A stretch of 64,000 nucleotides of DNA, from contig CACHFM010000001.1 of NCBI GenBank assembly GCA_902579105.1, positions 149,567 through 213,566 of the forward strand. The letters run 5' to 3'. Positions 35,588 to 44,791 of this stretch are shown piece after piece; positions within the stretch are counted from its first letter, which is position 1; each line of letters begins with the position of its first letter. Under the pieces are notes generated by a model. It saw nothing but the letters and a program-made list of their open reading frames with translations. It did no database searches and was not told the origin of the DNA. The translations under genes and the position numbers were made by a program. Source of the DNA: an uncultured Pelagibacteraceae bacterium. GTDB taxonomy: Bacteria; Pseudomonadota; Alphaproteobacteria; Pelagibacterales; Pelagibacteraceae.

Positions 35588-35604
35588 AATTTTAATTTTA
35601 TATC

Positions 35605-36459
35605 ATGTTTGTTTGGTTAGCATCATATCCTAAAAGTGGTAATACATTAGTTAGATCTATGCTTGCAGCATATTTTTTTTCTAAAGATGGTATCTATAAC
35701 TTTGATTTATTAAAAAATATAAAACAATTTCCTAATATAACATTATTTGAAAATTTAGGAATTGATATTAGAAATGAAAAAGAAGTAATTAAAAATTACA
35801 TTAAAGTTCAAGAAAGTTTTAATAAAAAAAATTCAGTTCAATTTTTAAAAACTCATAGTTATCTTTTTAATATTCAGAATAATCCGTTTACTAATTTAAA
35901 GAATTCTATAGGTGCAATTTATATTGTAAGAGATCCTAGAAACGTTGTTACTTCATATGCACATCATACAAATATAACTGTTGATAAAGCAGCAGATGAT
36001 TTAATAAATTTATCTCAAATGGGTGGAGATTTAAATAAAAATAGGGGCTCAGAGAGAACCAAGGTTTTTACTGGAACTTGGAGTACTAATTTTCATAGCT
36101 GGAAATCTTTTAAACATGAAGATAGATATTTGTTAATCAAATATGAAGATTTAATAAATCAAAAAGAAAAAAATTTTACAAAAATATTAGAATTTATATA
36201 TAAGTTACAAAAAGCTAAATTTATATTGGATCAAAAGAAGTTTGAAAATGTTATAAGATCCACAAATTTTTCAAATATGAAAAATTTAGAAAAAGAAAAA
36301 GGTTTTTTTGAAAGTAAAATTGATAAAAAAACTGGAAAAACAATACCTTTTTTTAATTTAGGCCATGAAAATAAATGGGAAAAATTACTAGATGTAAAAA
36401 TAAGAAAAAAAATTGAAATTTCTTTTAAAAAAGAAATGACTGAACTAGGTTATCTATAA
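35605..36459 (+). CDS. sulfotransferase (PAPS-dependent), copy 1
   Basis: The 284-residue protein is a cytosolic-type sulfotransferase. The 5'-phosphosulfate loop is ASYPKSGNTLVRSML at residues 6-20, the 3'-phosphate motif is IVRDPRNVVTSYAHH near 108-122, and the C-terminal PFFNLGHENKW segment matches the family's PAPS-binding RxGxxxxW-like loop. It would move a sulfuryl group from PAPS to a hydroxyl or amine; the acceptor is unknown. It lies between Smr and hslU, where other Alphaproteobacteria usually have none, and is a clear paralogue of the gene at 49.9 kb. No strong ribosome binding site precedes it. Confidence 0.9.
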   Translation: MFVWLASYPKSGNTLVRSMLAAYFFSKDGIYNFDLLKNIKQFPNITLFENLGIDIRNEKEVIKNYIKVQESFNKKNSVQFLKTHSYLFNIQNNPFTNLKNSIGAIYIVRDPRNVVTSYAHHTNITVDKAADDLINLSQMGGDLNKNRGSERTKVFTGTWSTNFHSWKSFKHEDRYLLIKYEDLINQKEKNFTKILEFIYKLQKAKFILDQKKFENVIRSTNFSNMKNLEKEKGFFESKIDKKTGKTIPFFNLGHENKWEKLLDVKIRKKIEISFKKEMTELGYL

Positions 36460-36461
36460 TT

Positions 36462-37832
36462 TTATAGAATAAATTTTGATAAATCGGTATCTTTAACTAA
36501 ATTATCTAAATTTTTATCTATATAATCTTTATTAATTATAATTTTTTCACCAGATCGATCAGTTGCTGTAAAACTTATTTCATCTAAAATTTTTTCAATT
36601 ATCGTGTGTAATCTTCTTGCGCCAATATTTTCAACAGTTGAATTAACTTCTGAAGCAATATTTGCGATTGCATCTATTCCATCATCAGAAAATTCAAGGT
36701 CTACATTTTCCGTTTTTAAAAGAGCTACATATTGTTTAATTAAACTAAAATCAGGCTCCCTTAAAATTCTTTTAAAATCTTCGCTTGTTAATGCTTCTAA
36801 TTCAACCCTAATAGGTAGTCTTCCCTGTAATTCAGGAAGTAAATCTGATGGTTTTGCAAGTTGAAAAGCACCTGAAGCAATAAATAAAATATGGTCAGTT
36901 TTAATAGGACCATGTTTTGTATTAACTGTAGTTCCTTCAATTAATGGTAATAAATCTCTTTGAACACCTTCTCGAGAAACATCTCCTCCAACTCTATCAG
37001 TTCTTGCAGAAATTTTATCTATTTCATCTAAAAAAACAATTCCATTATTTTCAGTTGATATTTTTGCAGCCTTAATAATTTTATCTTGTTCAATCAATTT
37101 ATCTGACTCATCATTTATTAAAATCTCATGAGACTCTTTAACAGTCATTTTCTTTTTCTTTTCTTTGTTTCCCATTGATTTACCAATCATTTCCCCAATA
37201 TTTATCATTCCTATATTTGCACCAGGCATACCAGGAATTTCAAAAGAAGTATTAGACCCAGTTTCGTTAACTGAAATTTCTATTTCATTATCGTCTAAGT
37301 CTCCATTTCTAAGTCTTTTTCTAAAACTTTCTCTTGTAGCAAGACTTGCTTTTTTACCTACTAAAGCATCTAAAACTTTTTCTTCAGCAGCTTTCTGTGC
37401 TTTTGAATACACTTCTTTTCTTTTTTTTACTTTTTCCATAGAGATTGCAATTTCAATTAAATCTCTAACTATTTGCTCTACATCTCTTCCAACATATCCA
37501 ACTTCAGTAAATCTAGTAGCTTCAACTTTAACAAAAGGGGCTTCAGCGAGTTTTGAAAGTCTTCTTGAAATTTCTGTTTTACCAACTCCTGTTGGTCCAA
37601 TCATTAAAATATTCTTTGGTAAAACCTCGTTTTTCATTTCACCTTTTAAAGCTTGTCTTCTCCATCTATTCCGTAAAGCAACTGCAACAGCTTTTTTAGC
37701 TTTATTTTGACCAACAACGAATCTATCTAATTCAGATACAATTTCTCTTGGAGATAAAGAACTTACTAAAGAGGTTTCTTCTTTTTTATTTTTTTCTTTT
37801 GGGTGCAATGGTGTTACGTTTGAGTTATCCAT
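36462..37832 (-). CDS. hslU: ATP-dependent protease ATPase subunit HslU
   Basis: HslU is the AAA+ unfoldase of the HslUV protease. Walker A is [16 protein letters not shown] near residues 77-92, the pore motif is [16 protein letters not shown] near 109-124, Walker B is [13 protein letters not shown] near 261-273, and the sensor/ARI regions follow. The C-terminus ends DLSKFIL, the docking tail that activates HslV. The intermediate domain (about 125-240) is present. The length of 456 residues is normal. It shares one base with hslV, transcribed upstream. Confidence 0.97.
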   Translation of the reverse strand: MDNSNVTPLHPKEKNKKEETSLVSSLSPREIVSELDRFVVGQNKAKKAVAVALRNRWRRQALKGEMKNEVLPKNILMIGPTGVGKTEISRRLSKLAEAPFVKVEATRFTEVGYVGRDVEQIVRDLIEIAISMEKVKKRKEVYSKAQKAAEEKVLDALVGKKASLATRESFRKRLRNGDLDDNEIEISVNETGSNTSFEIPGMPGANIGMINIGEMIGKSMGNKEKKKKMTVKESHEILINDESDKLIEQDKIIKAAKISTENNGIVFLDEIDKISARTDRVGGDVSREGVQRDLLPLIEGTTVNTKHGPIKTDHILFIASGAFQLAKPSDLLPELQGRLPIRVELEALTSEDFKRILREPDFSLIKQYVALLKTENVDLEFSDDGIDAIANIASEVNSTVENIGARRLHTIIEKILDEISFTATDRSGEKIIINKDYIDKNLDNLVKDTDLSKFIL

Positions 37833-38347
37833 TATATTTTTTCAATCTTTACATTGTCATTTGTAAAAACACATATATCAGCTGCAACTTTTATTGCTTT
37901 TTTTGCAATCTCTTCAGCAGACATGTCATTTTCCATTAAAACTTTTCCAGCCGCTAAAGCATAATTTCCACCAGAGCCTATTCCAATTACATCTCCCTCA
38001 GGCTCTAGAACATCACCGGTTCCTGAAATAAGATAGCTATTATTTTTATCTCCAACAGCCATTAATGCTTCTAATCTTCTTAAATATTTATCAGTTCGCC
38101 AATCTTTTGCTAATTCAACAGCGGCTCTTGATAAATTTCCAGCATGCTTTTCTAGTTTTCCTTCTAATCTTTCAAATAAAGTTAAGGCATCAGCAGTTGA
38201 TCCAGCAAAACCAGCTACTACGTCTCTTTTTTCAATTTTTCTTACTTTTGAAGCTGTACTTTTAACAACAGTATTTCCCATACTTACTTGTCCATCTCCA
38301 GCAACTACTACTTCATTATTTTTTCTAACCAGTACAATTGTTGTCAT
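37832..38347 (-). CDS. hslV: ATP-dependent protease proteolytic subunit HslV
   Basis: HslV is the proteasome-like threonine peptidase of HslUV. After Met removal the chain starts [23 protein letters not shown], giving the N-terminal catalytic threonine. The [20 protein letters not shown] block near residues 47-66 and the [16 protein letters not shown] block near 121-136 are typical. The length of 171 residues is normal. It is divergent from hisB across 89 bases. Confidence 0.97.
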   Translation of the reverse strand: MTTIVLVRKNNEVVVAGDGQVSMGNTVVKSTASKVRKIEKRDVVAGFAGSTADALTLFERLEGKLEKHAGNLSRAAVELAKDWRTDKYLRRLEALMAVGDKNNSYLISGTGDVLEPEGDVIGIGSGGNYALAAGKVLMENDMSAEEIAKKAIKVAADICVFTNDNVKIEKI

Positions 38348-38436
38348 ACTTAATAAATGGTAACTATTTTTGATACTTCAAGTCTTTATACTAATATTGA
38401 TATAGTGGGATTATGTATGTATACCATTAAAAATAT

Positions 38437-39027
38437 ATGGCTAGAAAAGGAAAAGTATCTCGAAAAACCAAAGAAACAAGCATCAATGTCGAAGTTAATA
38501 TTGATGGCAAAGGTAGGTACCAAATTGATACTGGTATAGGTTTTCTAGATCACATGCTTGAACAATTATCAAAGCATTCTTTAATTGATTTAAAAGTTAA
38601 AGCTAAGGGAGATACTCATATAGATCTTCACCACACAACAGAAGACACAGGTATAGCAATTGGTGAAGCTTTAAAGAAAGCTGCTAAAAAATTTGTAGGA
38701 ATTAAAAGATATGCACACACAGTTATTCCAATGGATGAAACATTAACAAGGGTTGCTATTGATGTTTCAAACAGACCTTATTTAATTTGGAAAGTAAAAT
38801 TAAAAGTTGAAAAACTTGGAGAGATGGATACAGAATTATTTAAAGAATGGTTTCAGGCTTTCTCTCAATCTGCAGGTATTACACTGCACGTTGAAAATAT
38901 TTATGGTGATAATAGTCACCACATAATTGAGTCTTGTTATAAAGCTTTAGCAAGATCATTAAGGGCTGCATTAGAGATGGATCCAAGAAATAAAAAAAGC
39001 ATTCCATCCACTAAAGGCTCATTATAA
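38437..39027 (+). CDS. hisB: imidazoleglycerol-phosphate dehydratase
   Basis: HisB dehydrates imidazoleglycerol phosphate in histidine synthesis. Manganese-binding motifs are clear: [17 protein letters not shown] near residues 30-46, [17 protein letters not shown] near 65-81 and the late [19 protein letters not shown] near 155-173. The length of 196 residues matches the monofunctional enzyme without the phosphatase domain. It begins a hisB-hisH-hisA-hisF-hisE operon. Confidence 0.98.
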   Translation: MARKGKVSRKTKETSINVEVNIDGKGRYQIDTGIGFLDHMLEQLSKHSLIDLKVKAKGDTHIDLHHTTEDTGIAIGEALKKAAKKFVGIKRYAHTVIPMDETLTRVAIDVSNRPYLIWKVKLKVEKLGEMDTELFKEWFQAFSQSAGITLHVENIYGDNSHHIIESCYKALARSLRAALEMDPRNKKSIPSTKGSL

Positions 39028-39032
39028 GTTTA

Positions 39033-39659
39033 ATGAACGTCACAATTGTTGATTATAATTCGGGCAATATAAGCTCGGTGATAAACTCTTTTACGGAGGT
39101 TGCAAAAGATAAAGTAAATATCGAAATAACTTCTGATTTAAACAAGATCAAATCTTCAGATAAAGTTGTTTTACCAGGACAGGGTTCGTTTAAAAGTTGT
39201 GTTGATGCACTCAATAATATTAATGGTTTAGTTGATACTTTAAATGAATTTGCAACAAATAATAAAAAACCTCTTCTAGGAATCTGTGTCGGACTTCAAA
39301 TGTTTGCTGATATTGGTTATGAAGAAACTGAAACAAAAGGTCTAGGATGGATATCTGGTAAGGTATCGAAGATAGATAATAAAAATGGGAAGTATAAACT
39401 ACCTCACATTGGCTGGAATCAAATTAACATAGTGAAGGATAGTAAAATCTTTAAAGATATAGAAAATAATTCTCATATGTATTTTGTTCATAGCTATGAA
39501 TTTATTCCAGAAGATAAAAATGTGATTTCTGCAACAATAGATTATTCGTCAAATATTGTTTGTTCAGTTGAAAAAGAAAATATATTTGGAACCCAATTTC
39601 ACCCTGAGAAGAGTGACAAAACTGGACTTAAAATAATTGATAATTTTATAAGTTTATAA
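39033..39659 (+). CDS. hisH: imidazole glycerol phosphate synthase glutamine amidotransferase subunit
   Basis: HisH hydrolyses glutamine and channels ammonia to HisF. The class I amidotransferase triad is visible: catalytic Cys in PLLGICVGLQMFADIG near residues 79-94, and His/Glu in FGTQFHPEKSDKTGL near 187-201. The N-terminal VDYNSGNISSV and PGQGSF blocks are typical. The length of 208 residues is normal. hisA begins on the base after its stop. Confidence 0.97.
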   Translation: MNVTIVDYNSGNISSVINSFTEVAKDKVNIEITSDLNKIKSSDKVVLPGQGSFKSCVDALNNINGLVDTLNEFATNNKKPLLGICVGLQMFADIGYEETETKGLGWISGKVSKIDNKNGKYKLPHIGWNQINIVKDSKIFKDIENNSHMYFVHSYEFIPEDKNVISATIDYSSNIVCSVEKENIFGTQFHPEKSDKTGLKIIDNFISL

Positions 39660-40385
39660 ATGAAAATATTTCCAGCGATAGATATAAAAGATAAAAAGTG
39701 TGTGAGGTTGGTTAAAGGAGACTTTGATAACAAAACTGAATATGAAATGTCCCCAGTTGAACAAGCTTCGAAATATAAAGACTTTGGTTTTAAAAACTTA
39801 CATATTGTCGATTTAGATGGTGCCTTAACTGGAGAAACAGTTAATTTAGACATTATTCAAGAGATAGTAAAAAAATTTGATCTTAAAATTGAAATTGGTG
39901 GGGGTATAAGAAACTTTGAAAGTATTCAAAAATATACTGACGCTGGTGTAGAAAAAGTTATTTTAGGAAGTGCTGCCATAAAAGATAAAAACTTTTTAAA
40001 GGAAGCTTGTGAAAAATTTCCAAATAAAATTGCTTTAGGTTTAGATGCTAAAGATGGATATTTATCAGTGTCTGGTTGGAAAGAAAATTCAAATAAATTA
40101 ACTTTAGACTATTTGAAAGAAGTAAACGATTATGGTGCTAGTAGATTGATTTATACTGATATTAATAGAGATGGAATGAAGCAAAGTCCTAATTTCGAGG
40201 AAACAGTAAGGATTGCTGATACTTCTAATTGTCCAGTTATTATATCTGGTGGTGTTTCATCAATAGATGATATTAAAAAAGCGAAGGAATTAAATAATAA
40301 GAATATTGAAGGTATTATAGTTGGAAAAGCAATTTATGACGGTGATATTAATTTAGACGAATTAGTGAAAGAATTAGATGCTTAA
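39660..40385 (+). CDS. hisA: ProFAR isomerase (phosphoribosylformimino-5-aminoimidazole carboxamide ribotide isomerase)
   Basis: HisA opens the ribose of ProFAR by an Amadori rearrangement. The TIM-barrel motifs are present: [20 protein letters not shown] near residues 3-22 with the catalytic Asp, [12 protein letters not shown] near 78-89, [17 protein letters not shown] near 124-140 and the second catalytic Asp in [16 protein letters not shown] near 160-175. The length of 241 residues is typical. It overlaps hisF by 8 bases. Confidence 0.97.
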   Translation: MKIFPAIDIKDKKCVRLVKGDFDNKTEYEMSPVEQASKYKDFGFKNLHIVDLDGALTGETVNLDIIQEIVKKFDLKIEIGGGIRNFESIQKYTDAGVEKVILGSAAIKDKNFLKEACEKFPNKIALGLDAKDGYLSVSGWKENSNKLTLDYLKEVNDYGASRLIYTDINRDGMKQSPNFEETVRIADTSNCPVIISGGVSSIDDIKKAKELNNKNIEGIIVGKAIYDGDINLDELVKELDA

Positions 40386-41130
40386 AAATAGAATTATACC
40401 CTGTTTAGATGTTAAAAATGGTCGTGTAGTGAAAGGCATTAACTTTGTTGATCTTAAAGATGCTGGTGATCCAGTAGAGCAAGCAAAAATATATAGTGAT
40501 AGTGGTGCTGATGAAATTTGTTTTTTAGATATCACTGCATCAAATGAAAATAGAGATACCATTTATGATGTAGTCAAGAAAACTTCAAAAAAATGTTTTG
40601 TACCTTTAACAGTTGGCGGCGGTGTTAGAAGTGTTGATGATATTAATAAATTACTTAACTGTGGAGCAGATAAAGTGTCTATAAATACTGCTGCTGTACA
40701 AAATGCAAAAGTTGTTGAAGACAGTTCTAGAAAATTTGGTTCTCAATGTATTGTTGTTGCAATAGATGCAAAAATAAATAATGACGGTTGGGAAATATTT
40801 ACTCATGGAGGCAGAAATTCAACTGGAATAAATGCTTTAGAATTTGCTTCTAAGATGGAGAAATGCGGAGCTGGAGAGCTATTAGTTACATCCATGGATA
40901 AGGACGGTACACAGTCAGGTTATGATATTGAGCTAATGAAAAAGATATCAACAATGGTTAATATTCCAGTTATTGCTTCAGGTGGAGTTGGAACCCTTGA
41001 TCATCTTGTTGATGGGATTAATTCAGGAGCTAGCGCTGTTTTAGCAGCATCAATATTTCATTATGGAACTTATTCTATTAGTGAAGCGAAGCAATATTTG
41101 GCTTCAAAAGATATACCTGTTAGGATTTAA
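40378..41130 (+). CDS. hisF: imidazole glycerol phosphate synthase cyclase subunit
   Basis: HisF makes imidazole glycerol phosphate and AICAR from PRFAR and ammonia. Hallmarks are [20 protein letters not shown] near residues 4-23, [11 protein letters not shown] near 80-90, [21 protein letters not shown] near 123-143 with a catalytic aspartate and [18 protein letters not shown] near 173-190. The length of 250 residues is normal. hisE follows after one base. Confidence 0.98.
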   Translation: MLKNRIIPCLDVKNGRVVKGINFVDLKDAGDPVEQAKIYSDSGADEICFLDITASNENRDTIYDVVKKTSKKCFVPLTVGGGVRSVDDINKLLNCGADKVSINTAAVQNAKVVEDSSRKFGSQCIVVAIDAKINNDGWEIFTHGGRNSTGINALEFASKMEKCGAGELLVTSMDKDGTQSGYDIELMKKISTMVNIPVIASGGVGTLDHLVDGINSGASAVLAASIFHYGTYSISEAKQYLASKDIPVRI

Positions 41131-41131
41131 T

Positions 41132-41404
41132 ATGTTAAAGATTTTAGAAGATTTAATTTTACTTGCAAGAGATAGAAAATCTAATCCTTTGACTGATTCT
41201 TATACTAATAAACTTTTAGAAAATAAAGTTTTAGCAAAAGAAAAAGTTCTTGAAGAAATTAATGAACTAATAGAAGCTGTAGAAGAAAATTCTAATAAGA
41301 TTCATGAAGCTGCAGATGTTTTTTATCATTTGTTGATGTATTTAGAGGCAAATGACATAAAAATAGAAGATATTATGGACGAATTGTCTTCTAGAAAAAA
41401 ATAA
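41132..41404 (+). CDS. hisE: phosphoribosyl-ATP pyrophosphatase
   Basis: HisE hydrolyses PR-ATP to PR-AMP. A longer in-frame ORF begins inside hisF, but the ATG at 41132 gives the standard start MLKILEDLILLARDRK. The all-alpha MazG-like metal site is in KEKVLEEINELIEAVEE near residues 36-52 and HEAADVFYHLLMYLEA near 57-72. The length of 90 residues is typical of the monofunctional enzyme. It is the last gene of the histidine operon; 25 bases separate it from mcl. Confidence 0.94.
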   Translation: MLKILEDLILLARDRKSNPLTDSYTNKLLENKVLAKEKVLEEINELIEAVEENSNKIHEAADVFYHLLMYLEANDIKIEDIMDELSSRKK

Positions 41405-41429
41405 TATCTGTAAATAATATTTAAAAATA

Positions 41430-42368
41430 ATGAGTTACAAATTTTATAAACCTGCAAGATCTAGATTACAAAGAAGTGAATTAGCAGTGCCTGGATCTTC
41501 AACAAAAATGTTTGATAAAGCATTAAACTCAGATGCTGACTATATTTTTCTAGATTTAGAAGATGCTGTTTCTCCAAAAGATAAAATTACTGCAAGAGCA
41601 AATATTATAAAAGCTCTTAAAGAAATGAATTGGAGAGAAAAAGGAAAAACAATTTCTGTTAGAATAAATAGTCTTGATACACATTATATGTATAGTGATT
41701 TAGTTGAAATTGTAGAACAAGCTGGTGAACATACTGATACAATTTTAGTACCAAAAGTTGGTACAGAAAGTGATGTATATATGGTTGATTGTTTATTAAC
41801 TCAAATTGAAACAAATAAAAAAATTAAAAATAAAATTGGAATAGAATGTTTAATTGAAACAGCTTTGGGAATGTCTAATATAAAAGAGATTGCAAAATCA
41901 AGTGAAAGACTTGAGGCACTACATTTCGGAGTAGCAGATTATGCTGCAAGCTTAAGAGCTAGAACAGTAGTAATTGGTGGATTAAATCCAGATTACCCTG
42001 GAGATCAGTGGCACCATGGACTTTCAAAGTTAGTTATGACCTGTAGAGCTTATGGTCTTAGAGCTATTGATGGACCTTTTGGAGATTTTAATGATCCAGA
42101 AGCATATATTTCTGCAGCAAAAAGAGGTGCTGCGATAGGAATAGAAGGTAAATGGGCAATCCATCCTTCTCAAATTGAACTTGCTAATAAAGTTTTTTCA
42201 CCACCAGAGGCTGAAGTTAATAAAGCAAAAAGAATTTTAGAAGAACTAGAAAAAGCTGCAAAGGAAGGTAAAGGTGCAGCTCAACTTGATGGCAGAATGA
42301 TAGATGCAGCATCTGCCAAAATGGCAGAAAACATTGTTAACATAGATAAATTAATAAATAGTAAATAA
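41430..42368 (+). CDS. mcl: malyl-CoA lyase (HpcH/HpaI, citrate lyase beta-like)
   Basis: The 312-residue enzyme matches the methylotroph-type L-malyl-CoA/beta-methylmalyl-CoA lyase along its length, as far as I recall that family: RLQRSELAVPGSSTKMFDKA near residues 12-31, FLDLEDAVSPKDK near 40-52 with the metal-binding acids, IGIECLIETALGMSN near 137-151, FGVADYAASLRART near 168-181, AIDGPFGDFNDPE near 213-225 and GKWAIHPSQIELAN near 240-253. It cleaves malyl-CoA to acetyl-CoA and glyoxylate reversibly. It sits immediately upstream of mtkA and mtkB, which supply malyl-CoA from malate. Confidence 0.92.
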   Translation: MSYKFYKPARSRLQRSELAVPGSSTKMFDKALNSDADYIFLDLEDAVSPKDKITARANIIKALKEMNWREKGKTISVRINSLDTHYMYSDLVEIVEQAGEHTDTILVPKVGTESDVYMVDCLLTQIETNKKIKNKIGIECLIETALGMSNIKEIAKSSERLEALHFGVADYAASLRARTVVIGGLNPDYPGDQWHHGLSKLVMTCRAYGLRAIDGPFGDFNDPEAYISAAKRGAAIGIEGKWAIHPSQIELANKVFSPPEAEVNKAKRILEELEKAAKEGKGAAQLDGRMIDAASAKMAENIVNIDKLINSK

Positions 42369-42370
42369 TT

Positions 42371-43534
42371 ATGGATATTCACGAATATCAAGCAAAAGAA
42401 ATTTTATCTAGTTTTGGAGTTACAATTCCTAGAGGTGGAATAGTTTATAGCCCTGAAACAGCTGAAAATAAAGCACGTGAGATTGGAGGTTCTAAATGGG
42501 TTGTCAAAGCTCAAATTCATTCTGGAGCAAGAGGAAAGGCTGGTGGAATAATAATCTGTAATTCTCCTTTAGAAGTAGCTCAGGCAACAGATAAGCTTTT
42601 GGGAAAAAGATTAGTTACTAATCAAACTGGACCTGAGGGAAAAATTATAAACAGAATTTATATTGAAGAAGCAACGGATATTGAAAAAGAATTATATTTA
42701 GGATTAGTTTTTGATCGAAGTTCAGAAAGTATAATGGTAGTTGCATCAACCGAAGGTGGAATGAGCGTCGAAGAAATTTCAAAAGAAAAACCTGAAACAA
42801 TAATTAGATCAAAGATAGAAGTTGCTGTTGGAATTCAAAATTTTCAAGCTAGAGAATTAGCTTTTGGGCTAGGCATAGAACCAGATTTAATTAGAAGAGC
42901 ATCTGATACAATAATTGGATGTGCTAAAGCTTTTAATGAATTAGATGCAACTATGGTTGAAGTAAATCCATTAGTAATTTCAAAACAAAAACAAATTTTA
43001 GCTTTAGATTGTAAAATGAGTTTTGATAATAATGCAATGTTTAGACGAAATAAAGTTTCTGAGTTAAGAGATAAAACCCAGGAAAATGAAAAAGAAGTTT
43101 TTGCATCAGATAGGGGACTTAGTTATGTAAGTTTAGATGGAAATATTGGCAATATAATTAATGGTGCTGGATTAGCGATGGCTTCTATGGATATGATTCA
43201 ACTAGCTGGCGGTCAGCCTGCAAATTTTTTAGATGTTGGAGGAGGTGCAACACCAGATAAAATAGTTAAAGCATTTAAGTTAATTACAATGGATGAAAAG
43301 GTTGAGGTCATTTTAGTTAATATTTTTGCAGGAATAAATAGATGTGATTGGGTTGCAGAAGGAATAGTTCTAGCTTTAGAAAAAATAGAAGTAAAGATAC
43401 CATTAGTAATTAGATTAGCTGGTACAAATGTTGAAAAAGGAAATAAAATTCTTAAAGAAAGTAAAATAAAATATATAGAAGCAAATACTTTAGAGGATGC
43501 AGCAAATAAAGCTGTTGCAGCATTAAAAAAATAA
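42371..43534 (+). CDS. mtkA: malate-CoA ligase beta subunit (malate thiokinase MtkA)
   Basis: The 387-residue protein belongs to the succinyl-CoA synthetase beta family but carries features I associate with MtkA and not SucC: the start MDIHEYQAKEILSSFGV, WVVKAQIHSGARGKAGGI near residues 43-60, KRLVTNQTGPEGK near 77-89, ALDCKMSFDNNAMFRRNK near 213-230 and INRCDWVAEGIVLAL near 318-332. It activates malate to malyl-CoA with ATP and CoA. The mcl gene 2 bases upstream supports this assignment over succinate. Succinate-CoA ligase remains possible without biochemistry. Confidence 0.87.
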   Translation: MDIHEYQAKEILSSFGVTIPRGGIVYSPETAENKAREIGGSKWVVKAQIHSGARGKAGGIIICNSPLEVAQATDKLLGKRLVTNQTGPEGKIINRIYIEEATDIEKELYLGLVFDRSSESIMVVASTEGGMSVEEISKEKPETIIRSKIEVAVGIQNFQARELAFGLGIEPDLIRRASDTIIGCAKAFNELDATMVEVNPLVISKQKQILALDCKMSFDNNAMFRRNKVSELRDKTQENEKEVFASDRGLSYVSLDGNIGNIINGAGLAMASMDMIQLAGGQPANFLDVGGGATPDKIVKAFKLITMDEKVEVILVNIFAGINRCDWVAEGIVLALEKIEVKIPLVIRLAGTNVEKGNKILKESKIKYIEANTLEDAANKAVAALKK

Positions 43535-43535
43535 A

Positions 43536-44423
43536 ATGGCAGTAGTAATAAATAAAGATACAAAAATTTTAATTCAAGGTTTTACCGGTAAGATGGGATC
43601 TTTTCATGCAGAAGAGATGATAAAATATGGATCTAATATAGTTGGTGGTGTTACACCAGGTAAAGGTGGTCAAAAAAATTTAGATAGACCTGTTTACAAT
43701 ACTGTGAAAGAAGCAGTAAAACATACAGGTGCTACTGCCTCAATTTTATTTGTGCCACCAGCTTTTGCGGCAGACTCAGCAATGGAAGCGGCTGATGCAG
43801 GAATTAAAACATGTGTAGCAATAGTTGATGGAATTCCTTCTCATGACATGATTAGAATTAAGAGATATATGAGAAGATATTCTAAAAATGAAAAAATGAC
43901 TTTGGTAGGACCTAATTGTGCAGGAATTATTAGCCCTGGTAAATCAATGTTAGGAATTATGCCAGGTCATATTTATAAAGAAGGAAGAGTTGGAATTATA
44001 AGTAGATCAGGAACTTTAGGGTATGAAGCTGCTCAACAATTAAAAAATTTAAATATTGGAGTTTCCACAAGTGTGGGTATTGGAGGAGACCCGATAAATG
44101 GAAGTTCATTTAGAGATATAATTGAAAAATTCGAGACTGATGATGAAACAGATGCTATATTAATGATAGGAGAAATTGGTGGACCACAGGAAGTAGCAGC
44201 AGGAGAGTTTGCAAAAGAAAATATGAAAAAACCAGTAATTGGTTATATAGCCGGATTAACTGCACCAAAGGGTAGAGTTATGGGGCATGCTGGAGCAATT
44301 GTTTCTGCATATGGTGAAAGTGCAATTGAAAAAGTTGAAATTTTAAAGGAATGTGGTGTAACAATTTCTAAAAATCCATCTGTTATGGGAGATACAGTTA
44401 AATCTGTTTTAGAAAAAATTTAG
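43536..44423 (+). CDS. mtkB: malate-CoA ligase alpha subunit (malate thiokinase MtkB)
   Basis: This is the CoA-binding and phosphohistidine subunit that pairs with MtkA. CoA-binding motif ILIQGFTGKMGSFHAEEMI lies near residues 10-28, GGVTPGKGGQ near 36-45, LVGPNCAGIISPGKSMLGIM near 126-145, VGIGGDPINGSSFRDII near 184-200, and the active-site histidine is in VMGHAGAIVSAYGE near 247-260. LGIMPGHIYKEGRVGIISRSGTLGYEA region residues are those of the MtkB/SucD family. The 295-residue length is normal. It begins one base after mtkA ends. Confidence 0.88.
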   Translation: MAVVINKDTKILIQGFTGKMGSFHAEEMIKYGSNIVGGVTPGKGGQKNLDRPVYNTVKEAVKHTGATASILFVPPAFAADSAMEAADAGIKTCVAIVDGIPSHDMIRIKRYMRRYSKNEKMTLVGPNCAGIISPGKSMLGIMPGHIYKEGRVGIISRSGTLGYEAAQQLKNLNIGVSTSVGIGGDPINGSSFRDIIEKFETDDETDAILMIGEIGGPQEVAAGEFAKENMKKPVIGYIAGLTAPKGRVMGHAGAIVSAYGESAIEKVEILKECGVTISKNPSVMGDTVKSVLEKI

Positions 44424-44425
44424 TT

Positions 44426-44791
44426 ATGTCGTATGATGATCAAAATATTTTTGCCAAGATATTAAGAAAAGAAATTCCTTGCAATAAAATTTATGAAGAT
44501 GAATTTGTTCTTTCATTTTACGATATTAACCCTCAAAAAAAAATTCATGCTTTGGTAATTCCAAAAGGAAAATATATTGATCTTGATGACTTTAGTTTGA
44601 ATGCTTCTTCAGAAGAGATGGTTGGGTTGTTAAAAGGGATAAATAAAGTTGCAAAAAAATTAGGAATTTCAAAAGATATAGGTAAGGGCTATAGAGCTTT
44701 AGCTAATATTAGTGATCACGGTGGTCAAGAAGTCCCTCATTTACATTTTCATATATTTGGAGGTGAAAAAGTTGGAAAAATGGTCGAGTGA
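44426..44791 (+). CDS. HIT-family (histidine triad) nucleotide-binding protein
   Basis: The 121-residue protein starts DDQNIFAKILRKEIPCNKIYED, the HINT-family opening, contains ISDHGGQEVPHLHFHIFGGEKVG near residues 94-116, and has the histidine triad in HLHFHIF (H-x-H-x-H). Such HINT proteins hydrolyse purine nucleoside phosphoramidates or adenylated lysine. Its stop overlaps the GTG start of the following GNAT gene by 4 bases. Confidence 0.93.
   Translation: MSYDDQNIFAKILRKEIPCNKIYEDEFVLSFYDINPQKKIHALVIPKGKYIDLDDFSLNASSEEMVGLLKGINKVAKKLGISKDIGKGYRALANISDHGGQEVPHLHFHIFGGEKVGKMVE

Noticed and set aside
37165..37710. 181-codon ORF antisense to hslU
   Set aside because: Lies wholly within hslU codons and its composition is that of a reversed lysine-rich gene.
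42371..44423. Annotation as succinyl-CoA synthetase (sucCD)
   Set aside because: The sequence blocks and the adjacent malyl-CoA lyase fit malate-CoA ligase better; kept only as an alternative.
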